A stretch of 64,000 nt of DNA from Chitinophagaceae bacterium (lineage in GTDB: Bacteria; Bacteroidota; Bacteroidia; Chitinophagales; Chitinophagaceae): assembly GCA_016720745.1 (NCBI GenBank), contig JADKKA010000018.1:124001-188000 (forward strand), read 5' to 3'. A model generated the notes under the pieces. The model did no database searches, was not told the origin of the DNA, and saw only the letters and a list, made by a program, of their open reading frames with translations. The translations under genes and the position numbers were made by a program. Shown in pieces: positions 47,214 through 56,613 of the stretch; within the stretch, counting starts at the first letter, position 1, and every line of letters starts with the position of its first letter.

Positions 47214-47843
47214 ATGGCCAGAAAGTCTCCAGTAAAAAAAGAAGATATCACTCCTTCCCTCTTAAAATTCAGGGAAAAGCGAAAATGGCAAATCAATCTA
47301 CGCCGGTACGTGATTGGCAGATATCCCAGCCCCAATTATGCCCCTTATTTCGGGCTTGATATAAAAAATATGCGCCAATGGTTCGAATACCAGTTCACAG
47401 AGGGAGTTAATTGGGCGAGTTTTGGAGCCAATTGGCAGTTTGATCATATAATTCCCGTCACCTACTTTGATTTTGCCATCGAAGAGGAACTGAAAATGTG
47501 CTGGAACTTCACCAATCTGCGTGTTGAGCTGATTCAGCAAGATAAAGACAGGGGAAACCGGGTAGATGTATTAGCGGCAAGGAATTATTTCAGGGATCTA
47601 TATGAAAATACCGGGTATCAGGTCTGTCAGCTCCTGCTTCAAAAGATCGATCAGATCGAAATATCGGAGATTGTTAGCACGGACGTACAAAAAAAATTCA
47701 TAGGGGAACACCTGGAATACCTGAAAATGATTGAGGGATACTCTGTTTTTGAATTTGAATTATTAAATAGCGGCAGAAGTATTGAAGAGGTAAAAAAGGA
47801 AATATCATTTATAACCAACCTGGGTAAGTCTTCCAAAGCTTAA
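47214..47843 (+). CDS. HNH-like nuclease-fold protein of unknown role
   Basis: A 209-residue protein without a signal peptide. The central block FDHIIPVTYFDF followed by CWNFTNLRVE and KDRGNR matches an HNH/beta-beta-alpha-metal nuclease pattern: Asp-His, then Asn, then Lys-x2-Gly-Asn. The N-terminus is basic (ARKSPVKKEDITPSLLKFR). It could cut DNA or RNA, but no partner methylase or toxin partner is adjacent. I choose ATG 47214 because a TACCTTTG element lies at 47200-47207, downstream of the TTG/ATG codons of a longer frame. It sits between ybeY and mnmG, each a housekeeping gene. Confidence 0.65.
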   Translation: MARKSPVKKEDITPSLLKFREKRKWQINLRRYVIGRYPSPNYAPYFGLDIKNMRQWFEYQFTEGVNWASFGANWQFDHIIPVTYFDFAIEEELKMCWNFTNLRVELIQQDKDRGNRVDVLAARNYFRDLYENTGYQVCQLLLQKIDQIEISEIVSTDVQKKFIGEHLEYLKMIEGYSVFEFELLNSGRSIEEVKKEISFITNLGKSSKA

Positions 47844-47879
47844 ACCCTTCGAATAGTAGCTAAAGCGCTCCATAGCTTG

Positions 47880-47887
47880 TACCTTTG
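47880..47887 (+). promoter_or_regulatory. -7 element of mnmG
   Basis: TACCTTTG is identical to the element before the HNH-like gene and ends six or seven bases before the ATG at 47894. The near absence of a leader again points to leaderless translation. Confidence 0.65.
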
Positions 47888-47893
47888 CCGCCC

Positions 47894-49756
47894 ATGTTTC
47901 CCGAATACGATGTCATAGTTGTTGGTGCCGGCCATGCCGGATGTGAAGCGGCCGCTGCAGCTGCTAATCTGGGGTCTAAGACCCTGCTCATCACCATGAA
48001 TATGCAGACCATTGCCCAAATGAGCTGTAATCCTGCCATGGGCGGGATTGCCAAGGGGCAAATCGTTAGGGAAATTGATGCCCTGGGAGGTTATTCGGGA
48101 ATTGTAACAGATCTCTCTACCATTCAGTTCCGGATGCTGAACCGAAGCAAGGGACCCGCCATGTGGAGTCCGCGGGCTCAAAACGACCGGATGCTTTTCC
48201 ATCTGAAGTGGAGAGAAATGCTGGAGAACACAGACCGGTTGGATTTTTACCAGGATATGGTCAATGGATTATTGATCAAAGATGGGCGATGTACCGGTGT
48301 GGTAACCGGGCTCGGACATGAAATCAAGGCCAAAGCAGTCGTCCTAACCAATGGAACCTTCCTGAACGGCATAGTACATATTGGAGAAAAGAATTTTGGC
48401 GGAGGAAGAATGGCAGAGAAAGCAGCCACTGGAATAACGGAACAGTTAGTATCGCTTGGATTTCAAAGCGACCGCCTGAAAACCGGAACACCTCCCCGTA
48501 TTGATGGAAGAAGTCTCGATTACTCTAAAATGGAAGAACAACCCGGTGATGAAGACGTAGTGGGTTTTTCCTTTACTGATACACCCCGTATTAAAGAACA
48601 AAGAAGTTGCTGGATCACTTATACCAACCAGGCTGTACATGATATCCTAAAAACAGGCTTTGATCGCAGTCCAATGTTCGCCGGCCGCATTGACGGAGTG
48701 GGTCCCCGCTATTGTCCCAGCATTGAAGACAAGATCAATCGTTTTGCCGAACGGGACAGACACCAGCTCTTTATCGAACCCGAGGGATGGAATACTGTTG
48801 AAATTTATCTGAATGGTTTCTCCACTTCCTTACCAGAAGAAGTACAATACGAAGCTCTTCGTACAATTCCGGGTTTGGAAAACGTGAAAATGTTTCGTCC
48901 GGGTTATGCAATTGAATATGATTTTTTTCCTCCCACGCAATTGGATTATACACTCGAAACAAAACTCATCAAGAATCTCTACTTTGCCGGACAGATCAAT
49001 GGTACAACCGGCTATGAAGAAGCAGCCTGCCAGGGATTGATGGCAGGCATCAATGCACATCAGAAAGTAAAAGAACTTGCCCCATTTATATTAAAAAGAA
49101 GTGAAGCATATATTGGCGTATTAATAGATGACCTGATCAGCAAGGGGACCAAAGAACCCTATCGCATGTTTACCTCTAGAGCAGAATTCAGAACCCTGTT
49201 ACGTCAGGATAATGCCGATCTCAGGTTAACAGGAATTAGTCATGCTTTGGGACTGGCATCTGATGCAAGAATGGAAAAAGTCTCTGAAAAATTAAATGGA
49301 ATAACATCCATCAAAAAGATTCTCCACGAATTAGCGGTAGAACCTGCTGAAATCAACAACTGGTTTGATAGCATAGAATCATCCCGGATTAGCGAAAAAC
49401 AAAAGGCTGATAAAATTCTCCTCCGCCCGATGGTTGAAATAGACCAACTCGCCAAAGCCATTCCCCGGCTGGAAGATGCATTATTACCTTATAATAAAGA
49501 AACCATCGAGCAGGCAGCAATACAGATCAAGTATGATGTCTATATAGAAAAGGAAAGAGAGCTGGTATCCCGTATGTCGCAACTGGAAGACCTCGAAATA
49601 CCTGAAACCTTTGATTATAAGAGAATTGCCTCATTAGGAAATGAAGCCAGAGAGAAACTCAGCAAAGGAAAACCACGTACGCTGGGACAGGCGAGTAGAA
49701 TTTCGGGTATCAATCCCAGTGATATACAGATATTGATGGTGTTTATGGGGCGCTGA
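47894..49756 (+). CDS. mnmG: tRNA uridine-5-carboxymethylaminomethyl modification enzyme MnmG
   Basis: A 620-residue FAD-dependent enzyme that, with MnmE, modifies wobble U34 of tRNAs. The N-terminal FAD fold reads VVGAGHAGCEAAAAAANLG. Family signatures are CNPAMGGIAKGQIVREIDALGG and later FAGQINGTTGYEEAACQGLMAG; the C-terminal helical MnmE-binding domain is complete. ATG 47894 is preferred to a TTG at 47885, which lies inside the -7 element. mnmH (broken here) would act on the same wobble position, but the two genes are not linked. Confidence 0.97.
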   Translation: MFPEYDVIVVGAGHAGCEAAAAAANLGSKTLLITMNMQTIAQMSCNPAMGGIAKGQIVREIDALGGYSGIVTDLSTIQFRMLNRSKGPAMWSPRAQNDRMLFHLKWREMLENTDRLDFYQDMVNGLLIKDGRCTGVVTGLGHEIKAKAVVLTNGTFLNGIVHIGEKNFGGGRMAEKAATGITEQLVSLGFQSDRLKTGTPPRIDGRSLDYSKMEEQPGDEDVVGFSFTDTPRIKEQRSCWITYTNQAVHDILKTGFDRSPMFAGRIDGVGPRYCPSIEDKINRFAERDRHQLFIEPEGWNTVEIYLNGFSTSLPEEVQYEALRTIPGLENVKMFRPGYAIEYDFFPPTQLDYTLETKLIKNLYFAGQINGTTGYEEAACQGLMAGINAHQKVKELAPFILKRSEAYIGVLIDDLISKGTKEPYRMFTSRAEFRTLLRQDNADLRLTGISHALGLASDARMEKVSEKLNGITSIKKILHELAVEPAEINNWFDSIESSRISEKQKADKILLRPMVEIDQLAKAIPRLEDALLPYNKETIEQAAIQIKYDVYIEKERELVSRMSQLEDLEIPETFDYKRIASLGNEAREKLSKGKPRTLGQASRISGINPSDIQILMVFMGR

Positions 49757-49845
49757 TCAGGGATTCAAATCCTCCTTTTAAATATAAATTATTATTACAT
49801 TTATTAAGATCCTTAACCTCCATTTAAACGGAGGATTAAAATTGA

Positions 49846-52800
49846 ATGGCAGTATTAAACACCAGGCTCGCCAACTATTTTAATCCGGCCTCATCTAGAG
49901 CCATGTATTTTAAAAAAACTACTGCATTTAATCAATCCTTGATTTCAGGGAAGGCCTTCCTTACCGTATTACTGATGTCTTGTTTACTGCTAACCGTATT
50001 CAATACAAAAGCACAAATGCGGCAAATACATCTGGATGTAACCAACACCAATAATGGCATCAAAAAACTCAGTTTTTACAGTGCCTCAGAGGGCTATATC
50101 GCCTGTACGGAAAGTAGTTTTGACTGGGTAGGGTATACAACTGATTCCGGACATACTTATATTAAGAGATATATCACTCTGGCCAATGTAAACTATAATG
50201 GATACAGCGTAAACCTCACTTTCGGCTTTGGTATCAGCGGAGTGAAAGCATTTAATCAGAATAATATACTGGTTTACGGGGATTATGGACTTGTTCCCGC
50301 CATCCTTTCTTCCACAAATGGCGGCGTGTCTTATACGCTGATTTATCATTCACAGTTTGACCCTTTTGCTTTATTAACCGGTATCGAAGACATGGCATTT
50401 CCTGAAAACAATAATATAGGATATGCCATAGATGGTGACCGGATCTTAAAAACAACAAACCAGGGTTTGTCCTGGTCTCCATCGAGGGTGGATCCCAATA
50501 GCCTTTTTAATGCGATTGAGGCAGTGGATAATAATACTGTGTTTGTGATGAGTTGGGACTATACCACTAACCGGTTACTGAAAACCATCAATGGCGGAAC
50601 GAACTGGACACAGGTGGTCTTACCCACTTTACCAGGAGGAAAATTAGCATATGCTCATTTTCTCACGGCAAGTACCGGATGGCTGAGCATGTATGATAAC
50701 AACAACAATTATTATTTCTACAAAACAACCACTGGAGGCAGCAGCTGGACCTTACAAAATAATATTGAAGCCAACCCCTTTGCCGGTACACGGATTAAAT
50801 TTTTAGACAATAATACCGGATACGCATTCTGGGACCAGAATACTGTATACAAAACTTTCGATAGTGGTGTTACCTGGGAACCGCTTCCACGGGATAATAA
50901 TTTCAGTTATCTCGGCTTTTCACATGAAGTATTACAGGTCTTTTCTCCCACCCAATTATGGGCGGGTGGTTACCGGGCATTTCTGGAACTATCCACCAAC
51001 GGAGGCGGTACCCCCTTACCCAAAAGTTATTTCCGGGCAGATACGGTTGGTTATTCAAATACCGGAATTGTGAACCTGATCAATCACTCAAGAACAGGCT
51101 ATACCTATAAATGGTTCTTAAATAGTGGCCAGATCAGTACCAACTATAATACATCCTATACTCATAATGTCAATTATACCACAGATACAGTAACACTGGT
51201 TGTATCAAATGGCACCCGAACAGACACAACCATCAAGTACCTGTATTTTAATCCGCCTGTAGTAGTCAGTTCCTTTACTCCCACGAGTGCCGGAACAGGA
51301 ACAGTGGTTACTATCACCGGACAAAATTTTTCAAGTGCTACTTCAGTTAGCTTTGGGGGCGTTCCTGCTTCTGGATTTACTGTTGTATCGCCAACCAGTA
51401 TTAATGCAACGGTGGGAGCCGGAGCATCTGGTACAGTAAGAGTGATTACGCCGTTGGGTCAGGGAACAAAAGGAGGTTTTACGTATATCCCACAACCCAC
51501 TATCAGTTCTTTTAGTCCAACATCAGCCACAGCAGGAACCATTGTAATAATAACAGGGACAGGATTAACAGGTGCAACCGCAGTAAGTTTCGGGGGAGTA
51601 CCAGCCAGTAGTTATAACGTAGTATCAGCAACAACCATTACTGCTACGGCACCATCGGGGCCATCCGGAAATGTAAGCGTTACGACGCCGGGCGGTACGG
51701 CGACATTACCCGGATACATCAGTCTGCCTACGGTCACTGCATTTACCCCGATTCAGGGAACACAGGGAACCATCTTAAATATTACAGGAACTTCTTTCTC
51801 TGGTGCTACTGGAGTAACCGTTGGTGGGGTTAATGCAATCTCATTTACGGTCAACTCATCCACCAGTATCCAGGCCATTGTGGGAAGCGGCGCAACGGGG
51901 GGTGTAACCGTCACCAAACCCGGAGGCAGTTCTACACTTCCCGGTTTTACATGGTTTGCACCACCGGTAATTACTTCTTTTAGTCCGGCCAGTGGCCCTG
52001 TAGGTACAACAGTTACCATTACAGGAACCGGATTTCATCCAACAGCAACCAATAACACGGTCTATTTTGGATCCCTAAAAGCTACCGTAACCGGAGGCAA
52101 TTCCACTTCTCTGACGGTTACAGTACCAATGGGTGCTACATTTCAACCCATAAGTGTCTTAAGCAATAACCTGATTGGCTATTCGGCATACCCATTCCTG
52201 GTCACTTTTACAGGCGGCAGTATTACTGCCAGCACTTTTGCTACCCGAACTGTCATCGGGGTTGGTTCGGGAAATGGCCCTATGAATGTAAGTATCGGCG
52301 ATGTAGATGGGGATGGAAAGAATGATTTGCTGGTGGCTCAATATGCCACACCGGCGACCAATAATGGTATCTATATTTATAGAAATACAAGTTCCGGTGC
52401 TACCATCAGCTTTGCCACACCAGTGATTTTAGCACCGAACGACTACCAGGGTTGTACTGTGGGAGACCTGGATGGAGATGGGAAAATGGATGTAGCGGTG
52501 ATGAGCAACAGCACGATCCGGGTATACAGAAGTACCTCTGCAGCGGGTACCATCAGTTTTGCCCCTTTTATCAATTTAACCTGTGGTAATGCTGCAAAGG
52601 GAATTACCATTAACGATATAGACGGAGATGGAAAGGCAGATATCGCCATCGATCATTATCCGGATGCTGCCGTCTCCTTGTTCCGGAATATCAGTGAACC
52701 TGGCAATCTGGCCTTTGTGACACGTTTGAATATTGCCATTCCAGGAGGTAGAAATATTGTGCTGGCAGATCTGGATGGGGACAAAAAGCCGGACCTGATT

Positions 52801-55800
52801 GTTCCGGATGCTGTGAATAACAGTTCTGCCATTCTGAAAAACAATTCCACCAAAGGTGTCTTTTCATTTGGCAATCCGCTGAACCTGACTGGATTTACGC
52901 ATTCCTATATGGATTATGGGGATTTTGATGGGGATGGAAAAGCGGATATCGTATCCGGTGATCTGAATGGTTCACAAATTGCTGTTTACAGAAATACCAG
53001 CAGTGGCGGTACGATCAGTATGGCCGCAGCAGTTACATTTCCATCCGCTACAACACCAGCTGGAGTGGCTGTTAGTGATCTGGATGGAGATGGAAAACCA
53101 GATATTGCAGTTGTATTGGGTAACTATAACCTGGCAGTGTTCAGAAATACCAGCAGCACAGGAAATATCAGTTTTGCTCCAAAGGAAAATTATATTGCCG
53201 GTACCTACAACGGTGAACATATGCTGGCCCTGGGAGATATTAATAACGATGGAAGAAATGATGCCGTCGTGATCTCAGAGGTACAAAAAACAATTTCTAT
53301 TCATGTTAATGATATTTCACCGGTACCCTTTATCCAGTCGTTTACACCAACCGCTGCTGCAACAGGTACCAGTGTCACGATCAGTGGCAGTAATTTTACT
53401 GGGACAACTGCCGTCAGTTTCGGTGGGGTACCGGCTGCTTCCTTTGTTGTGAATTCACCTTCCAGTATTACGGCCGTAGTGGGTACAGGAGCTAATGGAT
53501 CGGTGTCTGTCACCAGTCCACAGGGTACCGGGTCGTTGGCGGGATTTATCTATTTAACCCCACCGATCATTAGTTCTTTTAATCCAACTTCAGGACCGGC
53601 AGGAACACTTGTCACCATCACGGGTTCTAATTTTACAGGTTCCACTTCAGTAAAATTTGGAGGCTCTGCCGCCTCTTCCTTTACGATCGTATCTCCTACC
53701 ACGATTACAGCAACGATTGGATTAGGATTAACAGGTAACATTTCTATTACGAATCCATCCGGAACAGGATCCCTGGGAACATTTACATATGTACCGGGAA
53801 CAGCTCCCGTGATAACATCCATAAATCCGTTATCGGCGCCATTGGGTGCATCAGTGACCATTACCGGTAATAACTTTAATACCAACCCGGCCGGAAATTT
53901 TGTCTTCTTTGGAAGTATCCGGGCTACGGTCACTTCCGCAACTGCAACCTCATTGACAGTAACCGTTCCTGCGGGTGCCACGTATGCGCCTATCACCGTA
54001 ACCAACGGTCACCTCACCGCTATTTCATCTAAGAAATTCTCTACCAGCTTTAGTGGATCAGAAGTATTTACGCCGGAATCATTTGCGGCAAAACTAGATT
54101 CAGCAACCGGCCATACGAGTGGCCATTCAGAAGTATATTTTGTTGACCTGAACAACGATAACAAATTAGACGTACTGGTTACCGGTGCCAATGGTTTTAC
54201 CGTCTTTCGAAATACCAGCACCGGTAATGGAGAATTAGCCCTTGCTCCGCGGCAGAATTTTTTCACTAATTATTTCAGCAAGAAAGCGGCTTATGCTGAT
54301 ATCGATGGTGATGGCCGTCAGGATGTAATAATTGCTGACTGGAGTACAAAAGCGGCTGTGGCCCGAAATATCAGTACCGGCTCAACGATTGCATTCGACA
54401 CATTGGTAACCATGACCACCAGCGACCAGCCAGGTAGTATTGCGGTTGCGGATCTGGATGGCGATGGCAAGCCAGATCTGGCTGTCTCCAATTACCTGCG
54501 AAGTAATGTTTCCGTATTCAGGAATACCACAATAGGAGGTGCAATCAGCTTTACCCCTAAAACAGATTATCCGGTGATCAGTGGTCCTTATGATGTTAAA
54601 CTGGATGACCTGGATAATGATGGCAAACCGGATATGGTGGTAGCCAATGCCAGTGTTTCCTATCAACCACCCAACAGTTCTCCTGCTTTGTCTGTCTTTC
54701 GAAATACATCAACAACAGGATCCATTTCGTTTGGACCTAAAACAGATTATATCTGCGGAAACGGTATTAATTGTGCATTTACGGCCGATCTGGACGGTGA
54801 TAATTATACAGATATCATTACCGGATCAAACAGCAGCGTTAACATAATAAGGAATACCAGTAGTCCAGGCTCCATATCTTTTGAAACGAAAAAAGAGCTG
54901 AAAATTGCCGGTTTATATAGCCAGGGGATAAATGTGAATGATCTGAATGGAGATGGTAAACCAGAAATCATTTCCAGTGAATACTGGTTTGTGGATTCCG
55001 TAGCTGTGTTTCAGAATCTCTCTGTACCTGGTACTTTAATTTTTGCCCCGAGAGCCGAGTATGCAGCTGCAAATTTTCCGGAAGGTGTTGCATCCGGTGA
55101 TCTGGACGGAGATGGCAAACCGGATATGGCCGCATTGAATCATGAGGGCAATTTCCCGGATCCTACTACTGTATCCCTCTTCCGCAATCTATCAGGAAGT
55201 ACAAAAAATATTGTTTGTACCGGTACCAATAGCAGCATGGGTGCCGGTCTTACAGGAACAAACTATCAATGGCAACAGAGTACGGGAGCCGGCTTCAGCA
55301 ATGTTGCCAACAATGCGGTTTTATCTGGTACCAACACGGCTACTTTACAACTCACAAGTGTACCACTATCTTATAATGGCTATGTGTATCGCTGTATCGT
55401 TGATGGAAAAACGGGAAACGAGAGAAGACTGGTAGTCAGTTCAACTAACCTGATACCTTCAGTATCCATTCGTGCGGCGGCAGATACTGTTTGTTCTGGA
55501 AGTACCGCTGTTTTAACTGCTAATACTATAAATGGTGGTTCTGTTCCAAGCTATCAATGGCAGGTAAATGGCAGCAATACCGGGTCCAACAGTCCGGTAT
55601 TCAGTTCGGCGGCACTGGCAACAGGCAGCCAGGTAAAACTGACGATCACTGGTAACTCCACCTGTATCAACCCGGCAACGGCTACCAGTAATACCATCAT
55701 CATCACAGTACTCAGTACAGTTGCTCCTTCAATCAGCATCAGCGGAATTACCAGTGTAACAACCGGTCAGAATACATTATTAACTGCTGTACCCGCTAAT

Positions 55801-56274
55801 GGAGGAACAAGTCCGGCTTATCAATGGCAGGATAGTACCAGCACGCATAACTGGCAAAATATTGTTGGAGCCACGGCATTGACGCTTACCTATACACCGG
55901 CACAAACAGGAGATAAGGTCCGTTGCAGAATTACCAATAATACACCCTGTGTAACACAAACACAGGTATTCAGTAATGTGTTGAGCTTTACTGTCAGTGC
56001 CGTTACCGCCATCAATCCCGACCCGGCAGCCGCCTATGGCATCCGTTATTACCCGAATCCGGCAGGAGCAGAAATCACCATTGATAGTCTGCGCATAACA
56101 GATCGCTGGGAAACAGCAGAGATCATTAATATGTCGGGGGCGCGCTATGGAACAATTACTATTGCCAACAAAACCAGGATAACCCTGAATATTAAAAGAT
56201 TGGTACCGGGCCAATATATCATTGCGCTCAGGAGAAAGAATGCAGTGGCCTATCTGAAATTTATTAAGCAGTAA
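49846..56274 (+). CDS. Giant T9SS-secreted surface protein with BNR, TIG and FG-GAP repeats
   Basis: A 2142-residue secreted protein. The first ~55 residues hold a signal peptide (FLTVLLMSCLLLTVFNTKAQ); Met at 49903 is an alternative start. Order of parts: BNR/YCF48-like beta-propeller repeats (about 60-390, TNGGTNW), a PKD-like domain (about 395-470), four IPT/TIG domains (470-790, SSFTPTSAGTGTVVTITG), seven FG-GAP/VCBS repeats with DxDGDGKxD calcium loops (790-1155), three more TIG (1158-1408), a second FG-GAP block (1408-1785), Ig-like repeats with YQWQ (1785-2050), and a T9SS type A sorting domain (YYPNPAGAEITIDSL). It probably acts as an adhesin or matrix protein. The TIG and FG-GAP blocks appear twice, suggesting internal duplication. 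Confidence 0.9.
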   Translation: MAVLNTRLANYFNPASSRAMYFKKTTAFNQSLISGKAFLTVLLMSCLLLTVFNTKAQMRQIHLDVTNTNNGIKKLSFYSASEGYIACTESSFDWVGYTTDSGHTYIKRYITLANVNYNGYSVNLTFGFGISGVKAFNQNNILVYGDYGLVPAILSSTNGGVSYTLIYHSQFDPFALLTGIEDMAFPENNNIGYAIDGDRILKTTNQGLSWSPSRVDPNSLFNAIEAVDNNTVFVMSWDYTTNRLLKTINGGTNWTQVVLPTLPGGKLAYAHFLTASTGWLSMYDNNNNYYFYKTTTGGSSWTLQNNIEANPFAGTRIKFLDNNTGYAFWDQNTVYKTFDSGVTWEPLPRDNNFSYLGFSHEVLQVFSPTQLWAGGYRAFLELSTNGGGTPLPKSYFRADTVGYSNTGIVNLINHSRTGYTYKWFLNSGQISTNYNTSYTHNVNYTTDTVTLVVSNGTRTDTTIKYLYFNPPVVVSSFTPTSAGTGTVVTITGQNFSSATSVSFGGVPASGFTVVSPTSINATVGAGASGTVRVITPLGQGTKGGFTYIPQPTISSFSPTSATAGTIVIITGTGLTGATAVSFGGVPASSYNVVSATTITATAPSGPSGNVSVTTPGGTATLPGYISLPTVTAFTPIQGTQGTILNITGTSFSGATGVTVGGVNAISFTVNSSTSIQAIVGSGATGGVTVTKPGGSSTLPGFTWFAPPVITSFSPASGPVGTTVTITGTGFHPTATNNTVYFGSLKATVTGGNSTSLTVTVPMGATFQPISVLSNNLIGYSAYPFLVTFTGGSITASTFATRTVIGVGSGNGPMNVSIGDVDGDGKNDLLVAQYATPATNNGIYIYRNTSSGATISFATPVILAPNDYQGCTVGDLDGDGKMDVAVMSNSTIRVYRSTSAAGTISFAPFINLTCGNAAKGITINDIDGDGKADIAIDHYPDAAVSLFRNISEPGNLAFVTRLNIAIPGGRNIVLADLDGDKKPDLIVPDAVNNSSAILKNNSTKGVFSFGNPLNLTGFTHSYMDYGDFDGDGKADIVSGDLNGSQIAVYRNTSSGGTISMAAAVTFPSATTPAGVAVSDLDGDGKPDIAVVLGNYNLAVFRNTSSTGNISFAPKENYIAGTYNGEHMLALGDINNDGRNDAVVISEVQKTISIHVNDISPVPFIQSFTPTAAATGTSVTISGSNFTGTTAVSFGGVPAASFVVNSPSSITAVVGTGANGSVSVTSPQGTGSLAGFIYLTPPIISSFNPTSGPAGTLVTITGSNFTGSTSVKFGGSAASSFTIVSPTTITATIGLGLTGNISITNPSGTGSLGTFTYVPGTAPVITSINPLSAPLGASVTITGNNFNTNPAGNFVFFGSIRATVTSATATSLTVTVPAGATYAPITVTNGHLTAISSKKFSTSFSGSEVFTPESFAAKLDSATGHTSGHSEVYFVDLNNDNKLDVLVTGANGFTVFRNTSTGNGELALAPRQNFFTNYFSKKAAYADIDGDGRQDVIIADWSTKAAVARNISTGSTIAFDTLVTMTTSDQPGSIAVADLDGDGKPDLAVSNYLRSNVSVFRNTTIGGAISFTPKTDYPVISGPYDVKLDDLDNDGKPDMVVANASVSYQPPNSSPALSVFRNTSTTGSISFGPKTDYICGNGINCAFTADLDGDNYTDIITGSNSSVNIIRNTSSPGSISFETKKELKIAGLYSQGINVNDLNGDGKPEIISSEYWFVDSVAVFQNLSVPGTLIFAPRAEYAAANFPEGVASGDLDGDGKPDMAALNHEGNFPDPTTVSLFRNLSGSTKNIVCTGTNSSMGAGLTGTNYQWQQSTGAGFSNVANNAVLSGTNTATLQLTSVPLSYNGYVYRCIVDGKTGNERRLVVSSTNLIPSVSIRAAADTVCSGSTAVLTANTINGGSVPSYQWQVNGSNTGSNSPVFSSAALATGSQVKLTITGNSTCINPATATSNTIIITVLSTVAPSISISGITSVTTGQNTLLTAVPANGGTSPAYQWQDSTSTHNWQNIVGATALTLTYTPAQTGDKVRCRITNNTPCVTQTQVFSNVLSFTVSAVTAINPDPAAAYGIRYYPNPAGAEITIDSLRITDRWETAEIINMSGARYGTITIANKTRITLNIKRLVPGQYIIALRRKNAVAYLKFIKQ
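56002..56274. repeat. Duplicated T9SS sorting-domain segment, copy 1
   Basis: This 273-base stretch aligns without gaps to 60931-61203 at an offset of 4929 bases, with most differences silent and about three amino acid changes. Similarity continues past the stop codon into the SET-gene remnant, so it is one side of a duplicated segment. Confidence 0.85.
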
Positions 56275-56280
56275 AAGGGT

Positions 56281-56378
56281 CGGCTAAGCGCTTTTTCGCG
56301 GATACAGCCTGAGTTACCGGAGATACCTGTTACCCTTCCCCTGCATGTGTTTGCTTTGGACTGGCAGTTGCAGGACCT
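56281..56378 (-). pseudogene. Remnant of the SET-domain gene's 3' end
   Basis: On the minus strand this reads RSCNCQSKANTCRGRVTG followed by ISGNSGCIREKALS. It lines up with the C-terminus of the ATP-grasp/SET protein at 61210 (FNCQCKASTCRGLVTG, IPGNSLTIREK). About 20 of 27 positions agree, but the second Cys of the post-SET zinc motif has become Ser and there is no stop at the matching place. It lies seven bases after the stop of the first giant surface gene, just as the intact SET gene lies behind the second one. It is too short and altered to be functional. Confidence 0.8.
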
Positions 56379-56613
56379 GATTTTAAATAGTGACTTGGCA
56401 ATTCTCCAGCCAGAAATATTCTTTTAATAAAGAAACATTCTGACAGGCAGTCATATAAAATCAGTATGATATAAATGATTGATAAGGATAGACCTTGAGA
56501 TGCGCGAAAACTTTGATTAAAAAAGATTGATACTCATATTATGAAGGTATTCACGTGACGTCAATGGTGGTACTACTAGTAAATTCCTTAATTTGTATTA
56601 AAACCTAAAGCTG
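56379..56613 (+). other. AT-rich control region of the second giant surface gene
   Basis: No gene is seen. TTAATTTG at about 56588-56595 resembles a -7 element and lies ~18 bases before the start at 56614. The rest of this 235-base stretch is AT-rich and unrelated, as far as I can see, to the upstream region of the first surface gene. Confidence 0.45.

Noticed and set aside
49760..49773. GGGATTCAAATCC as a tRNA T-arm after mnmG
   Set aside because: No acceptor, D-arm or anticodon stem can be folded around it.
53550..54005. Long antisense open frames within the giant surface genes
   Set aside because: They mirror the low-complexity TIG repeats on the other strand and show no independent features.
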